Below, piece by piece: positions 18,117 through 28,391 of a stretch of DNA of 64,000 nucleotides (position 1 is the first letter of the stretch; the number at the start of each line of letters is the position of its first letter). The notes under the pieces were generated by a model. That model worked only from the letters and a program-made list of their open reading frames with translations. It was not told the DNA's origin and did not search any database. Location of the stretch: the NCBI RefSeq assembly GCF_002243045.1, contig NZ_MBKP01000010.1:62001-126000 (forward strand), written 5' to 3'. Source of the DNA: Methanolobus psychrotolerans (lineage in GTDB: Archaea > Halobacteriota > Methanosarcinia > Methanosarcinales > Methanosarcinaceae). The position numbers were made by a program, and so were the translations under genes.

Positions 18117-18824
18117 TCAAACCAACAACACTGCAATAACCCCTGCCAAAAACACCCCATCAAAAGTCCCCGCACCTCCAATGCTCACAACAGGGGCGCC
18201 CAGTTTGGTAATAGCTCCCATGTTCAGCAAGTCAGCGCCTATCAGGGTGCCCAGGGTGCCGCTGATGTAGGCTACGGCGAAGATGAGTTCATGCTGTACC
18301 GGGGTTGTGTAGACAATGAGGATGGAGATCAGGGCTGCAGCTATCGGAGGGAGCAGTGCGGGGGAGACTATGCCCACTCCTTTTACTGGTCTTGCAATTG
18401 CCTTTGTTATCAGGGCAACGATAACAGTGGCATAGAAGGCGTAGACCGCAGCATCAGGGAAAAGGCTTAGCAGGTAGAGGGAGACGAACGTGGGAATCAG
18501 AGCTCCGCCTACGTTTATGGCTAAGGTGGTCCTGGTCTTGTAGGTCTGCTTGAAAGGAACCCTGTATGAGACTCCGAATACCTTAACGTACCTGTGGTTC
18601 ACGATGGGAGTTTCAGACTCGATGGTCTTCAGGGGTATGTTTATACTGCTTCCGATAAGCGAGGCAAGAAGCAGGACAAGAGCATCGTTCCATGAGAAAC
18701 CTATCTTTGCAAACGCACTGCTCACAAAACCGAAGAAAAGAATCGATATGCTCAATGCAAGGATAAAAGTGAGTATCAGCGTAAAAACAAATGTAAAAGG
18801 ATTATAAAATATCCGATGCCTCAT
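18117..18824 (-). CDS. DUF1614 family membrane protein
   Basis: A 235-residue polytopic membrane protein with about six to seven helices. It has the DUF1614 pattern: N-terminal helix, SLIGSSINIPL near residue 55, then glycine-rich C-terminal helices with GTLIGADLLNM and SIGGAGTFDGVFLAG. The family is common in methanogens and its function is unknown. Conserved polar residues within the helices (D, N in GADLLN and GTFDG) suggest transport or intramembrane chemistry. The 260-base gap before it (17857-18116) is convergent and holds no gene that I can see. Confidence 0.82.
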   Translation of the reverse strand: MRHRIFYNPFTFVFTLILTFILALSISILFFGFVSSAFAKIGFSWNDALVLLLASLIGSSINIPLKTIESETPIVNHRYVKVFGVSYRVPFKQTYKTRTTLAINVGGALIPTFVSLYLLSLFPDAAVYAFYATVIVALITKAIARPVKGVGIVSPALLPPIAAALISILIVYTTPVQHELIFAVAYISGTLGTLIGADLLNMGAITKLGAPVVSIGGAGTFDGVFLAGVIAVLLV

Positions 18825-18879
18825 AGCATATTGTCCTTGTTAACACTATATACTTATTTGGGTCACACAGCACAACAGA

Positions 18880-19356
18880 TTATACAAATCCAGTAATTGC
18901 CCTGGAACCCAGGAAATTATCCTTGCTTATGGCATCGCTGTTGAAAATTTCCTCATTGATCATAATAGATGTATTGTTCCTCAGGGCAATAGCAATACAA
19001 TCGCTTGGACGGGCATCGAACTCCATGGTAGTGCCGTCTTTTTTCAGCGTGATCCGGGCATAGTATATATTATCTATCTTCTCATCTATCAGCACCCTCT
19101 CAATCTCTGCCCCCAGGCGCACAAGCATGGATACAATAAGATCATGTGTCATAGGTCGTGGCATAGTCTCATTCCTCAGCACCGAATTAATGGACAGCGC
19201 CTCTGATTGACCTATGTGTATAGGCATAAGGAGCCCCTCTTCATCTTCAAGCATCACAGCCGGCACAGCTTTCCCGAAGATGTTGATCATAAACACTCCT
19301 TTCACAGTAACTTTCTTGGTCTTATTTGCAGAGTTCATTGACAATGGCCTTTCCAT
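18880..19356 (-). CDS. DUF151/BFN-domain protein (bifunctional nuclease family)
   Basis: A 158-residue protein with the DUF151 (bifunctional nuclease) domain: PAVMLEDEEGLLMPIHIGQSEA, RPMTHDLIVSMLVRLG and DARPSDCIAIALR are the conserved segments. Plant and bacterial members have been reported as RNase/DNase, and structures show a trimeric fold; the archaeal role is unknown. ATG at 19356 follows AAGGA by a suitable distance, while an ATG at 19338 is an alternative. It follows the hydantoinase gene by 49 bases on the same strand and precedes the DUF1614 gene. Confidence 0.85.
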   Translation of the reverse strand: MERPLSMNSANKTKKVTVKGVFMINIFGKAVPAVMLEDEEGLLMPIHIGQSEALSINSVLRNETMPRPMTHDLIVSMLVRLGAEIERVLIDEKIDNIYYARITLKKDGTTMEFDARPSDCIAIALRNNTSIMINEEIFNSDAISKDNFLGSRAITGFV

Positions 19357-19405
19357 TATTTCCTTAATTCAATAAAATGCACTGTTGCTTTATCAGTATC
19401 ATTAC

Positions 19406-22400
19406 TTAACTCTTTCTTTTTGTACCAAACCCACCTGCTCCGGGAGTTTCCACTACAAACAGGTCTCCTTCTCTCATATCAACCAGGGCTTTTCCACCAA
19501 GTTCCTCAATATCTCTACCCACATCTCCGTTTCCATTCATCCTGACAACATAATTGTGTCCGACTATGCCATCCTTTCCACCATTCAAACCAGCCGGAGG
19601 AAACTTCCTGTGGCTTGAAATGATTGCCGCCCTCATGGGTCTGAGGAACCGGATCTTCCGTACAACTCCGCACCCTCCGCTGTATTCTCCTTCACCGCCG
19701 CTGTTATTCCTGATAGAGAATTCCTCAAGCCTTACCGGGAATCTCCATTCCAGTACTTCAGGATCCGTAATCCTGGAATTGGTCATATGGGTCTGCACAG
19801 CATCGGTACCATCAAAACCATCCCCTGCTCCAGAACCACCGCAAATTGTCTCATAATACTGGAACTCAGCATCCCCAAAAGTAAAATTGTTCATGGTGCC
19901 CTGTGACCCTGCCATTACTCCCAGTGCCCCGAAAAGTGCGTCAACTATGTACTGTGAAGTCTCAACATTCCCTGCAACCACAGCCGCAGGATATTCAGGG
20001 TTCAGTATGCTCTTCTCTGGAATGCTTATCTCAAGTGGTCGCAGGCACCCCTCGTTGAGTGGGATTTCCTCTCTGACAAGTGTCCTGAATACATAAAGTA
20101 CCGCAGCCTTGCACACAGCCACAGGAGCATTCAGGTTCCCCGCGTGCTGCCCCGAAGTTCCCGCAAAGTCGATGTATGCTGTTCTTTTCTCATGGTCGAT
20201 GTTTACCTTCACGTGTATAACCGTTCCGTCATCAAATGGAAGTGAGTATTCCCCGTCCTTAAGTACCTCAATAACCCTTCGCACCGACTCCTCAGCATTG
20301 TCCATAACATGTTTCATGTATGCCTGAACTGTTTCCATGGAAAAATACTCCACAAGCTTTTCCAGTTCTCTGCCACCCTTCTCATTGGCAGCCACCTGGG
20401 CCTTCAGGTCTGCAATATTCTGGAATGGATTACGCGCCGGATACTTACCCGAGAGCAGCCACTCTTCAACCTCATTCTCAAGGAACTTCCCCCGGTATAC
20501 AATCCTCTGTCCTCGTGTCAGGACGCCCTCCTCTTCTATGTGTCTGCTCTCAGGAGGTATTGATCCGGGTGTAATTCCTCCAATGTCTGCGTGATGTCCC
20601 CTGGATGCCACATAGAATGCAACCTTGTCTTCATGGAAAACAGGGGTAATAACCGTTATATCAGGCAGGTGTGTCCCACCCTCAAATGGGGAATTGAGCA
20701 TAAAAACATCTCCTGCTTCCATATAGGGGAACTTCATGATAATTGCTTTTACACTTTCGCCCATGGAACCAAGATGCACAGGAATATGAGGCGCATTGGC
20801 TATAAGATTCCCGTCTCCATCAAAAAGTGCGCACGAGAAGTCAAGTCTTTCCTTAATGTTCACAGAATATGCAGTATTCTGGAGTGTGTAACCCATCTGC
20901 TGTGCAATGGACATGAATCTGTTATTGAATATCTCAAGCATCACAGGATCAGCTTCCGTACCAACAGATTCCCGTTTTGACAAAGGTAACTCTCTTTCAA
21001 GTATAAGTTCCTGATTCTCCGTAAGCTGGGCCTCCCATCCAGGTTCAATTATGACTGTAGTATTCGTTTCCACAATCATTGCAGGCCCAGTTATTTTTTC
21101 TCCAGGCATGATGTTTTCCCTTCTGTAAACAGGTGTTCTATGTAATACTCCGCAGGTGTACATCGTTGTATCAGGCAGCTGTTCCTTTTTTTCTGAGGCC
21201 GCATCCTGTATTATGAATCTCTGCATAGCTTCCCCTGCACCAATAACTTCTGTGGAAACAGCTTCTATCATCAGTTCCTTGTTTTCCATGGTAAAGCCAA
21301 AACGGCTCTTATGCTCATTTTCAAACAGTCTTTTGATCTCTTCAGTGTCTGCGAAGTCAACAATAATAGAAGTACCTGTATCACGGTACTTAACATGAAC
21401 CTTATGAAGAGCGGTGATCTTTTCATTAGCGACACCCTGCATAATCATCTCTTCTCTGCAGCTCATTTCCATTTCACAGGCAATACCACGGAGTTCTGCT
21501 ACAAGTTCTCTTCCAAGTTTCTTTTCCACAGCATGCTCTTTCATGATGCGCTGGTCCGCAAGTCCCATCCCGTATGCAGAAAGAACTCCTGCAAGCGGGT
21601 GTATCAGTATTTTTTTAATATTCAGCGCATCAGCAACACCACAGGCATGCTGGGCCCCTGCTCCTCCAAAACAGCAAAGGACGTAATCCTTTATGTCATA
21701 CCCGCGCTGGATGGATATCTTCTTGATAGCGTTTGCCATGTTCTCAATGGCTATTTTCAGGAAGCCTTCAGCAACTTGTTCAGTACTGTGCTCCTCTCCT
21801 GTAAATACACTTACCTCTTCTGCAAGAGCTGCAAACATTTCCTTAACAACATAATCATCAAGTGGCATGTCGGCGTTGTGGCCGAATACATGTGGGAAGT
21901 ATTGCGGTTTTATTTTGCCAAGCATCAGGTTGCAGTCCGTGATTGTGGCCGGTCCGCCCTTGCGATAACATGCAGGTCCGGGATCTGAGCCTGCAGAATC
22001 AGGTCCAACTTGAAATCTTCCTGTATCAAAATGAAGTATAGATCCTCCGCCTGCTGCTACTGTATGAATATAAAGCATAGGTGAGCGCAGATGGATACCC
22101 GCAACCTCAGTTTCAAACCTTCTCTCATATTCGCCACTGTAATGAGCTACATCCGTGGAGGTTCCACCCATATCAAAAGTGACAACTTTATCAAAACCTG
22201 CCATCCCAGATGTTTCAACAGCTCCCACAATTCCTCCTGCAGGTCCTGAAAGAATACAGTCTCTACCTCTGAACTGAGTAGCTTCTACCAGTCCTCCGTT
22301 GGATTGCATGAACATAAGTTTTGTATAATTTCCACCGGCTTCAAGGGTGCTGGCTATCATATCAATATATCTTCGCAGCACCGGGGAAAGATAAGCATCC

Positions 22401-23041
22401 ACAACAGTTGTTTCTCCACTGCTTATAAGTTTCATCAGAGGGCTTACTTCATGTGAAAGGGATATCTGGGTAAATCCGATCTCCTCTGCAATATACCGAA
22501 GCTTCAGTTCATGTTCCGGATAACGGTATGCATGTATCAGCACTATGGCTATCGAACGTATTCCCAAAGAGAAAATCCTCTCAAGCTCTTTGCGTGCATT
22601 CCAGATATCAAGAGCGATCAGTTCTTCACCGGACGCGCTGTAACGCTCCCTTATTTCAATGACTTCATCATAGAGTAGATCCGGCAGCTCAATTCTCAAT
22701 GCAAAAATATCTGGCCTGTTCTGGTGCCCAATTTTCAGTGCATCCCGGAAGCCTTCTGTGATCAAGAGCGCAACAGGCTCTCCTTTACGTTCAAGTAATG
22801 CATTTGTCCCAACAGTTGTTCCCATCTTGATAGAAGCTATCATCTCTGTGGGCAGCGCAGAATGCGGTTCAATTCCAAGTATGGTTCTTATTCCATGCAT
22901 TGCTGCATCAGTATAATGTTCAGGGTCAATGGACAGGAGTTTGTGGGCAAGCAATTGCCCACCAGGTTTGCGGGCAATAATATCTGTGAATGTGCCTCCT
23001 TTGTCTATCCAGAAATGCCAGTTTTCTTTTTTAGAGGACAT
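19406..23041 (-). CDS. Fused hydantoinase A/B (5-oxoprolinase-like)
   Basis: A 1211-residue enzyme joining the two usually separate subunits of ATP-dependent hydantoinase/oxoprolinase. HyuA (about 1-680) has the ASKHA nucleotide motifs [10 protein letters not shown] at the N-terminus and FDMGGTSTD near residue 286. HyuB (about 690-1211) starts around [18 protein letters not shown] and ends with the glycine-rich [10 protein letters not shown]-type segment. Fused enzymes of this length hydrolyse 5-oxoproline to glutamate with ATP. N-methylhydantoin or acetone-carboxylase-like substrates cannot be excluded. It is probably a salvage enzyme for pyroglutamate. Upstream lie pcm and the zinc-ribbon gene on the same strand. 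Confidence 0.88.
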   Translation of the reverse strand: MSSKKENWHFWIDKGGTFTDIIARKPGGQLLAHKLLSIDPEHYTDAAMHGIRTILGIEPHSALPTEMIASIKMGTTVGTNALLERKGEPVALLITEGFRDALKIGHQNRPDIFALRIELPDLLYDEVIEIRERYSASGEELIALDIWNARKELERIFSLGIRSIAIVLIHAYRYPEHELKLRYIAEEIGFTQISLSHEVSPLMKLISSGETTVVDAYLSPVLRRYIDMIASTLEAGGNYTKLMFMQSNGGLVEATQFRGRDCILSGPAGGIVGAVETSGMAGFDKVVTFDMGGTSTDVAHYSGEYERRFETEVAGIHLRSPMLYIHTVAAGGGSILHFDTGRFQVGPDSAGSDPGPACYRKGGPATITDCNLMLGKIKPQYFPHVFGHNADMPLDDYVVKEMFAALAEEVSVFTGEEHSTEQVAEGFLKIAIENMANAIKKISIQRGYDIKDYVLCCFGGAGAQHACGVADALNIKKILIHPLAGVLSAYGMGLADQRIMKEHAVEKKLGRELVAELRGIACEMEMSCREEMIMQGVANEKITALHKVHVKYRDTGTSIIVDFADTEEIKRLFENEHKSRFGFTMENKELMIEAVSTEVIGAGEAMQRFIIQDAASEKKEQLPDTTMYTCGVLHRTPVYRRENIMPGEKITGPAMIVETNTTVIIEPGWEAQLTENQELILERELPLSKRESVGTEADPVMLEIFNNRFMSIAQQMGYTLQNTAYSVNIKERLDFSCALFDGDGNLIANAPHIPVHLGSMGESVKAIIMKFPYMEAGDVFMLNSPFEGGTHLPDITVITPVFHEDKVAFYVASRGHHADIGGITPGSIPPESRHIEEEGVLTRGQRIVYRGKFLENEVEEWLLSGKYPARNPFQNIADLKAQVAANEKGGRELEKLVEYFSMETVQAYMKHVMDNAEESVRRVIEVLKDGEYSLPFDDGTVIHVKVNIDHEKRTAYIDFAGTSGQHAGNLNAPVAVCKAAVLYVFRTLVREEIPLNEGCLRPLEISIPEKSILNPEYPAAVVAGNVETSQYIVDALFGALGVMAGSQGTMNNFTFGDAEFQYYETICGGSGAGDGFDGTDAVQTHMTNSRITDPEVLEWRFPVRLEEFSIRNNSGGEGEYSGGCGVVRKIRFLRPMRAAIISSHRKFPPAGLNGGKDGIVGHNYVVRMNGNGDVGRDIEELGGKALVDMREGDLFVVETPGAGGFGTKRKS

Positions 23042-23126
23042 CGTTCTTTCCTATCAAAACAGATTTTTATAGATGCTACGCTAAATGGGTACAAAGGCTT
23101 AAAAGTATTTTTAGGGTAATATGAAA

Positions 23127-23786
23127 TTACCTGTGACCTGTGAACATATTGAAACCATAATCTCCCACTAGTGGTACGAATATCACCCCACCTCTGTTTT
23201 CCTTTGTGATCTCACCACTCATGGATTTCCTGACAATGAACAGGTTCTGGAATGCCTCGCCCTCAGGCAGGATCATAATACCTCCAGGTTTTAGCTGCTC
23301 CAAAAGCGGTTTTGGTGTTTCGGGTGCTGATGCGGTCACGCATATCCTGTCATAAGGTCCATGTTCGGGATAACCTCCAGAACCATCTGCTAGTATAACT
23401 TCCACATTGGAGTAGCCGGTTTTTTCCAGATTCCTTCTTGCAAAATTCGCAAGTGGTTCAAGACGTTCTATCGAATATATATGTCCTTTTTTGCCAATTA
23501 TCTCTGCCATAACTGCTGCATTGTATCCTGACCCGGTACCGATCTCAAGTATTCTCTGTCCATCCTGAAGGTCAAGAAGGTCACACATGATAGCAACCAT
23601 GTGAGGTGCGGATATTGTTTGTGCATGCCCGATAGGCAAAGGACTGTCAACATAGGCACGTGATGTATGTATGGAAGGTACGAAAAGGTGTCTTTGTACC
23701 TTCTTCATTGCCTTTAGAGTTCTTTCACTGATTCCCTGTTCTTTGAGAGACTTTACCAGGTGCGACCTTTCCCTCTCATACTCCAT
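23127..23786 (-). CDS. pcm: Protein-L-isoaspartate O-methyltransferase
   Basis: A 219-residue SAM-dependent methyltransferase that starts repair of isoaspartyl damage in aged proteins. The SAM motif LEIGTGSGYNAAVMAE is near residue 85. The family's RHLFVP and HAQTISAPHMVA segments and the CVTASAPE segment are present. The ATG at 23786 gives the usual N-terminus and means a 34-base overlap with the upstream zinc-ribbon gene, so the two are translationally coupled. The protein is cytoplasmic. Confidence 0.93.
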   Translation of the reverse strand: MEYERERSHLVKSLKEQGISERTLKAMKKVQRHLFVPSIHTSRAYVDSPLPIGHAQTISAPHMVAIMCDLLDLQDGQRILEIGTGSGYNAAVMAEIIGKKGHIYSIERLEPLANFARRNLEKTGYSNVEVILADGSGGYPEHGPYDRICVTASAPETPKPLLEQLKPGGIMILPEGEAFQNLFIVRKSMSGEITKENRGGVIFVPLVGDYGFNMFTGHR

Positions 23787-24418
23787 TGAGTTCTTCCTTC
23801 TCCCCAGCTTCTTTTGACTGATTCTTCTGCAAATATCCTTTTAATGAATTTTGCTTCGATTGTTGTGCCAGTGCGTGATTCAAGACTGCCATCCCTTACT
23901 TTTATCTTCTTAATTCTGACAGTTGTCCTGTCCACAGTTTCATCTTTTCCAACTGTGAATTCATATCCTCCGGGAACTCTTTTCTGAAGGGCTTCTGTAA
24001 GTTTTCCCCGATGGACGGCAATTTTAACAACGACTTCATCGATAGCCCTGCCCCAGATCGTATTTATTTCTGCAGGGTTTGCCTTTTCTGGTCTCTTATC
24101 CCCTGATTCAATAGCAGTCACCAGAATAGGGAATACTTCATCAGATTCTCCATCATCAACAATTATCTCATCGCCGACACTTACATTTTCCTCGGATGTC
24201 ATTCGTGTCATCTGAGTAAAAGATGCTTCACCCTTGCTGATTATTACCTTTATGTTGAATAACTTTGGTTTTTCAATTTTTGCCGGGTGAATATTCCCGC
24301 ATTCCTGACACTGGACAACTATATTTTGACCGGATTTTAAAACATCGTGCAGCACACTCATTTTGGGTGAGCATGACGGACATACTACTTCCACTTCATC
24401 GTTCATATTCTCAATCAT
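23753..24418 (-). CDS. HVO_0476-like zinc-ribbon protein
   Basis: A 221-residue euryarchaeal protein with an N-terminal zinc ribbon (CPSC at about 14-17, CQEC at about 37-40). A beta-rich middle domain and a very basic C-terminus (RWGEGRTQW-like, with IKKIKV and KRSWGEGR) follow. It resembles the family named after haloarchaeal HVO_0476. The basic tail and ribbon suggest RNA or DNA binding. Start may be ATG 24418 or ATG 24406 (MNDEVEVVCP, with GAG upstream). It overlaps pcm, which is conserved to my memory in several methanogens, but no function is established. Confidence 0.78.
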   Translation of the reverse strand: MIENMNDEVEVVCPSCSPKMSVLHDVLKSGQNIVVQCQECGNIHPAKIEKPKLFNIKVIISKGEASFTQMTRMTSEENVSVGDEIIVDDGESDEVFPILVTAIESGDKRPEKANPAEINTIWGRAIDEVVVKIAVHRGKLTEALQKRVPGGYEFTVGKDETVDRTTVRIKKIKVRDGSLESRTGTTIEAKFIKRIFAEESVKRSWGEGRTQWSMRGKGRTW

Positions 24419-24487
24419 GTCATTGTCTGGAGAATGTAAATAATTAACTGCGTAGTATGTTGGTTTCGGGTTAGTTTATAGGGGATA

Positions 24488-24512
24488 ATGTAAAAAAAAG
24501 TCCGTTTTTTTC
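24488..24512 (-). terminator. Poly-T hairpin terminator after the acetyltransferase gene
   Basis: On the minus strand a run of A, then CGGAC, then eight T residues (24499-24492) forms a weak A/T hairpin ending in a T-tract. It lies about 35 bases after the acetyltransferase stop. T-rich runs are the usual archaeal termination signal. Confidence 0.5.
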
Positions 24513-24544
24513 ATGTATCTCAATATTCTTTCATCATTGGTCGA

Positions 24545-25087
24545 TTATTCAAAAGCCATTTTTGATATATGTTTTCTCATCACAATGGCATCGGAATTAT
24601 TTTCATCCTCAAAAAAGCTGGATATTCTGCTGATTTCCTTGAAACCATTGTTTTCATATAATTTCCTCGCAGCGTTCCAGTTCTCAGAAACTATAAGGAT
24701 CATGCTAATTATACTGTATTTGCCAGTTATTCTTTTTTCAAGCTCTGAATACAGCATGTTACCATAGCCTTTTCCATGATGAGTTTTCAGGATTCCGATA
24801 GATGATATATAGAGTTGCGAACCAGATGGTTTGTGAACATCCCTGATGGAGTGGTTCAGGTTGAATCTTTCCATGTCAATAATTTCTGAAAAATCCCACA
24901 TCTCCGATGAAATATAACCGGCAACATCATCATCAATTTCCAGAATAAGAAAACCATCAGAAAATACATTGATTCTTTCAAGGAATGCATCCCTGCTTTC
25001 TGTAATGTTTTTGTGGAACGACTCATACTCTATGAGCATTATTCCTTCGATATCATTCTTTTCCGCATTCCTTATGGATATTTTCAA
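24545..25087 (-). CDS. GNAT-family N-acetyltransferase
   Basis: A 180-residue GNAT protein. The acetyl-CoA motif A is seen as SSIGILKTHHGKGYGNMLYSE, and motif B as SENWNAARKLYENNGF. It resembles RimI-type enzymes that acetylate protein N-termini, but substrate is undetermined. I chose TTG at 25087 (preceded by GGTGG) because the frame upstream to 25165 runs through TATA-like DNA (about 25130-25150) and reads poorly as protein. That promoter lies just after the agmatinase stop, so the gene is probably transcribed separately. Confidence 0.75.
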   Translation of the reverse strand: MKISIRNAEKNDIEGIMLIEYESFHKNITESRDAFLERINVFSDGFLILEIDDDVAGYISSEMWDFSEIIDMERFNLNHSIRDVHKPSGSQLYISSIGILKTHHGKGYGNMLYSELEKRITGKYSIISMILIVSENWNAARKLYENNGFKEISRISSFFEDENNSDAIVMRKHISKMAFE

Positions 25088-25173
25088 AGGCCACCGCCAC
25101 CGAAAAACAGACAACAAAGATCGCTGTAGAGTATATGTATAAGTATAAACAGGTACGCAGTTCAAAAATATAA

Positions 25174-26043
25174 CTATCTTTTACTTGCAGCGTGTGACGC
25201 AATGAATTCCCTGAGCAGTTTGGTTCCAAGCAGTGCACTTATCCCGTTATCATATTCAGGGGCTATTTCTACAACATCAAAACCAACTGAAACAGGTGCG
25301 AATGCACGGATAATCTCACGTACATCTATGTCAGTAAGCCCGAATGGTTCAGGGGTTCCAAGACCAGGTGCGTATGCCGGGTCGATGGCGTCCATATCAA
25401 GAGAAAGATAGATCTTTTTGCATCCAAGATAGTCCTTAACCTCTGAAATGACATTTTTGATTCCCATTTCCCGGACATCATCTGAAGTATAGTACTTTAT
25501 ACCGTTCTCCTTTGCAAATACCCACTCTTCTTTAGGACCACTGCGGACTCCTATGGTCACATAGGTATCAGTAATATCGTCCAGTATGTGTCTGGAAACG
25601 CATGCATGGCTGTTCCGGATGCCTCCGTATTCTTCCCGAAGGTCAAAGTGGGCATCCATTACTACAAAACCAATGTCTTCTCCTGCTTCTTCGGCACATG
25701 CCTTCACGCATGGGTATGTGAGTGAGTGTTCACCACCAAGCATAATGGGTACTTTTCCATCTCTGGTAATTGGTTTAACAGCAAGATACAGCTCTTCAAG
25801 CATCTCATCCACAGATGAGTAATGCTCAAGGTTTCCTGCATCATGAATCAGCAGTTCCTCAAAATCAATATCAAAATGAGCATTATAGGTTTCAAAATTC
25901 GCTGAAGCCTTTCTCATGGCATCCGGAGCCCAGCGGCTTCCAGACCTGTATGAAGAAGTCGCGTCAAAAGGAACGCCGAATATAACATACCTTGCAGAAT
26001 CATAATCTGCAACGGCATCCATCATATCAGGTTTGTAGAACAT
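25174..26043 (-). CDS. speB: Agmatinase
   Basis: A 289-residue ureohydrolase that splits agmatine into putrescine and urea. All manganese-binding segments are present: GGEHSLT near residue 102, DAHFDLR near 128, and SLDMDAIDPAYAPG near 210. Length and motifs fit archaeal agmatinase rather than arginase. It follows the aIF5A gene by 41 bases on the same strand. This pairing makes sense because putrescine leads to spermidine, the donor for (deoxy)hypusine on aIF5A. No Shine-Dalgarno site is evident before the ATG. Confidence 0.92.
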   Translation of the reverse strand: MFYKPDMMDAVADYDSARYVIFGVPFDATSSYRSGSRWAPDAMRKASANFETYNAHFDIDFEELLIHDAGNLEHYSSVDEMLEELYLAVKPITRDGKVPIMLGGEHSLTYPCVKACAEEAGEDIGFVVMDAHFDLREEYGGIRNSHACVSRHILDDITDTYVTIGVRSGPKEEWVFAKENGIKYYTSDDVREMGIKNVISEVKDYLGCKKIYLSLDMDAIDPAYAPGLGTPEPFGLTDIDVREIIRAFAPVSVGFDVVEIAPEYDNGISALLGTKLLREFIASHAASKR

Positions 26044-26084
26044 GACTGTAATAATAAAAGAAGAGTAAAAGATCTGAGATGTGA

Positions 26085-26468
26085 TTATCTCAGGTCGAAC
26101 TTCATCTTACCCATTGCTGTCAGGTAGGAAACTTCTTCTCCTTCCTTTATCCTTTCCTTGTATTCCTCGGGAATTGTCATTTCAAATGTAGTGAAGTCGC
26201 CCATGTCCATTAGCTGTGCGATATTGCCGGAAATTGAAAGTACCTGTGCGTTCTTTCTCTCAACAACTGGAACGTATATCTTATCGGAAACAGGACCTAC
26301 AATTGATCTTTTCTGGTTGTCAAAAAGCCCAACGACATCGATCCTCGCTTTTGCGGAACCGTGTTTTCCTGGTTTTGACTTGGAAATGCTCTTAATGATA
26401 CAGGGCTCATCGTCAACGATGGCGTATTTGCCCTCTTTGAGTTCTTTAACTTCAACTTGTATTTTCAT
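26085..26468 (-). CDS. Translation factor aIF5A
   Basis: A 127-residue archaeal IF5A. The hypusination loop SKSKPGKHGSAKARID places the modified lysine at about residue 37, in an SH3-like domain, followed by an OB fold. It helps ribosomes pass stalling peptides and terminate. GGAGG lies six bases before the ATG at 26468. AT-rich promoter DNA follows upstream to 26646. It leads an apparent two-gene operon with agmatinase, linking translation factor supply to polyamine supply. Confidence 0.95.
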   Translation of the reverse strand: MKIQVEVKELKEGKYAIVDDEPCIIKSISKSKPGKHGSAKARIDVVGLFDNQKRSIVGPVSDKIYVPVVERKNAQVLSISGNIAQLMDMGDFTTFEMTIPEEYKERIKEGEEVSYLTAMGKMKFDLR

Positions 26469-26646
26469 TTAAAATCCTCCATAATCGCAATAATTCTGTA
26501 TGAGTTTAAAAAGTATAAGGGTATAATCCCGGATGCTATATATGAATTTAACCTTTGATTCCGCATTATTGGGAATACTAATAGCAAATTATTAAATATA
26601 AATGTATTTCACCTATATCCACTTTTCAGTACATATGGGGTATCAT

Positions 26647-28359
26647 TCATCTTTGTGCTTTTGTGATATTTAACTCTCTTAGTTTTCCTCCGGCAGGTAT
26701 GCCATCAGCATCCCATCCTCTGAAGTGGTAATAATCTGAAATCGCTTTCTCAAATTCGTTCCGGTTGATTCCTTCCTCTCCAAAGAATTTATCTGGCAGT
26801 GTGTCATCCTTTGAAGTAAATCCTGATTTGATGTTGAAAAGCCTCTCAAGATTGTATATTCTTTCTCCCGCGACCAACATTTCCTCTGCAGAATATTTCC
26901 TGCCTGTCGCATGGCTGAGTAGTGCCGCAAGTTCAACTTCCCCTATGGCCAGTATAGAATAAGGACACATCACAAGTGAATCGATTGCCGCTGTAAGGTT
27001 CTGGAAATACTGGACAAGGGCAGCTTTCCCATTAAATGATTTCCTGTCAAGCAGTACAGGCTTTCCCATCAACTCAGGAGCAGCCATAAAAGCGCTAAGA
27101 TGAGATCCTCCTGTATTGGATGTTGCATAGGCTATGGCCATGCCCGCCATTTCTCGAGGGTCATATCCCGGCAGTTCCAGACCTTTGACCGCAGTGCTGT
27201 ATTCATCTTTTTCCACCGAACAGAGGTATGCATGTGATCCCTTGCAGACATCATGCTTTCCATTCCCTATTTCCAGGATGATTCCTTTTACCTCGTCCAT
27301 TTCCATCCACGGATTTGCCTCCATATATGCCGCAATGGAAGCGCCACATGACAGCGGGTCCAGTCCGTAATCAAAACAGAGTTTGTCCATTTCCCTTATC
27401 AGTTCCAGATCGTTGTTGCCGATATTCGGCCCGAAAGCCCAAATGGAATCAAAATCAGGCACAGGTCTGCCATCTTCTGCAGTTCTCCTGCACCCAATGG
27501 GACATCCGTAACAGGGTGCTTGCTGTACTTTGTATTTTCTACTGATGTTCTCTCCTGAAAGGTTATCTGCCCCGGAGAATTTCCTTTCCATGAAATTGCG
27601 TGCAGGCAGTACTCCTATGTAATCAAGAAGGTCAGTAAATACGGAGCTTCCATATTTTGCCAGTCCTTTGGATACCGATGGATTTGCCACAAGCAGTTTG
27701 TTAGTCTTCTCAGCAGCTTTCCCAAAGGCATCAGGCTCCGCAACTTCAACGATGTTGGTTCCTTTCACAACAATTGCCTTGAGGTTCTTTGAGCCTGCAA
27801 CTGCACCATGTCCGCCGCGGCCGCTGGAATATATCCGATCATTTATGATGTTTGCCATGCTGACAAGCTTTTCTCCTGCTTTTCCTATGCAGGCAACTTT
27901 TCCTTTTGTTTCAAGCAATGCGGTGGTTTCTGCGGTACTCTTTCCCCAGAGATGTCCTGCAGGCAGTATTTCCACATCCTCATCGGAAATATTGAGATAT
28001 ACAGGTCTTTCAGCCTTACCTGTTATAACAAGGGCATCAATGCCTGCAAATTTCAGTTCTGCTCCGAAGTATCCGCCTGCATTTGAACTGAAAATTGTGG
28101 ACGTAAGGGGGGATTTGCAGGTAACGGAGAAGTGTCCGGACATTGGAGCCGAAGTCCCGGTAAGTGGTCCTGTAGTGAAAATAAGTGGGTTTTCAGGGCT
28201 AAGGGGTTCAATCACAGGTTCTGTGAACTCTTCCATAAGCCTGCATCCAAGCCCACGGCCACCTATGAACTCTTGAGCATATGCTTTCTTTGTCCTTAAC
28301 TCTGTGACCGAATTATCCCATATATTTACGATTATCGTTCTTCCTGTCCATCCAAACAT
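26647..28359 (-). CDS. Aldehyde:ferredoxin oxidoreductase (tungstopterin)
   Basis: A 570-residue AOR-family enzyme, oxidising aldehydes to acids with ferredoxin as acceptor. The N-terminal domain begins FGWTGRTIIVNIWD; GGRGLGCRL binds the pterin. The iron-sulfur cysteines appear as CYGCPIGC near residue 285, with the fourth in LVMCPYS near 470. The domain 3 motif FDYGLDPLS is also present. The length is a little under the usual 600-620. Methanogens carry AOR paralogues of unknown substrate, so the aldehyde is uncertain. AGGATGG precedes the ATG. The downstream spacing to aIF5A is large, so it is probably its own transcript. Confidence 0.88.
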   Translation of the reverse strand: MFGWTGRTIIVNIWDNSVTELRTKKAYAQEFIGGRGLGCRLMEEFTEPVIEPLSPENPLIFTTGPLTGTSAPMSGHFSVTCKSPLTSTIFSSNAGGYFGAELKFAGIDALVITGKAERPVYLNISDEDVEILPAGHLWGKSTAETTALLETKGKVACIGKAGEKLVSMANIINDRIYSSGRGGHGAVAGSKNLKAIVVKGTNIVEVAEPDAFGKAAEKTNKLLVANPSVSKGLAKYGSSVFTDLLDYIGVLPARNFMERKFSGADNLSGENISRKYKVQQAPCYGCPIGCRRTAEDGRPVPDFDSIWAFGPNIGNNDLELIREMDKLCFDYGLDPLSCGASIAAYMEANPWMEMDEVKGIILEIGNGKHDVCKGSHAYLCSVEKDEYSTAVKGLELPGYDPREMAGMAIAYATSNTGGSHLSAFMAAPELMGKPVLLDRKSFNGKAALVQYFQNLTAAIDSLVMCPYSILAIGEVELAALLSHATGRKYSAEEMLVAGERIYNLERLFNIKSGFTSKDDTLPDKFFGEEGINRNEFEKAISDYYHFRGWDADGIPAGGKLRELNITKAQR

Positions 28360-28391
28360 ATTTCCATCCTGTAAAAACGTCTACTACTGTA

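Noticed and set aside
25088-25165. Longer start for the acetyltransferase
   Set aside because: The extra codons run through a TATA-like promoter and read as low-quality protein; the GNAT domain begins after TTG 25087.
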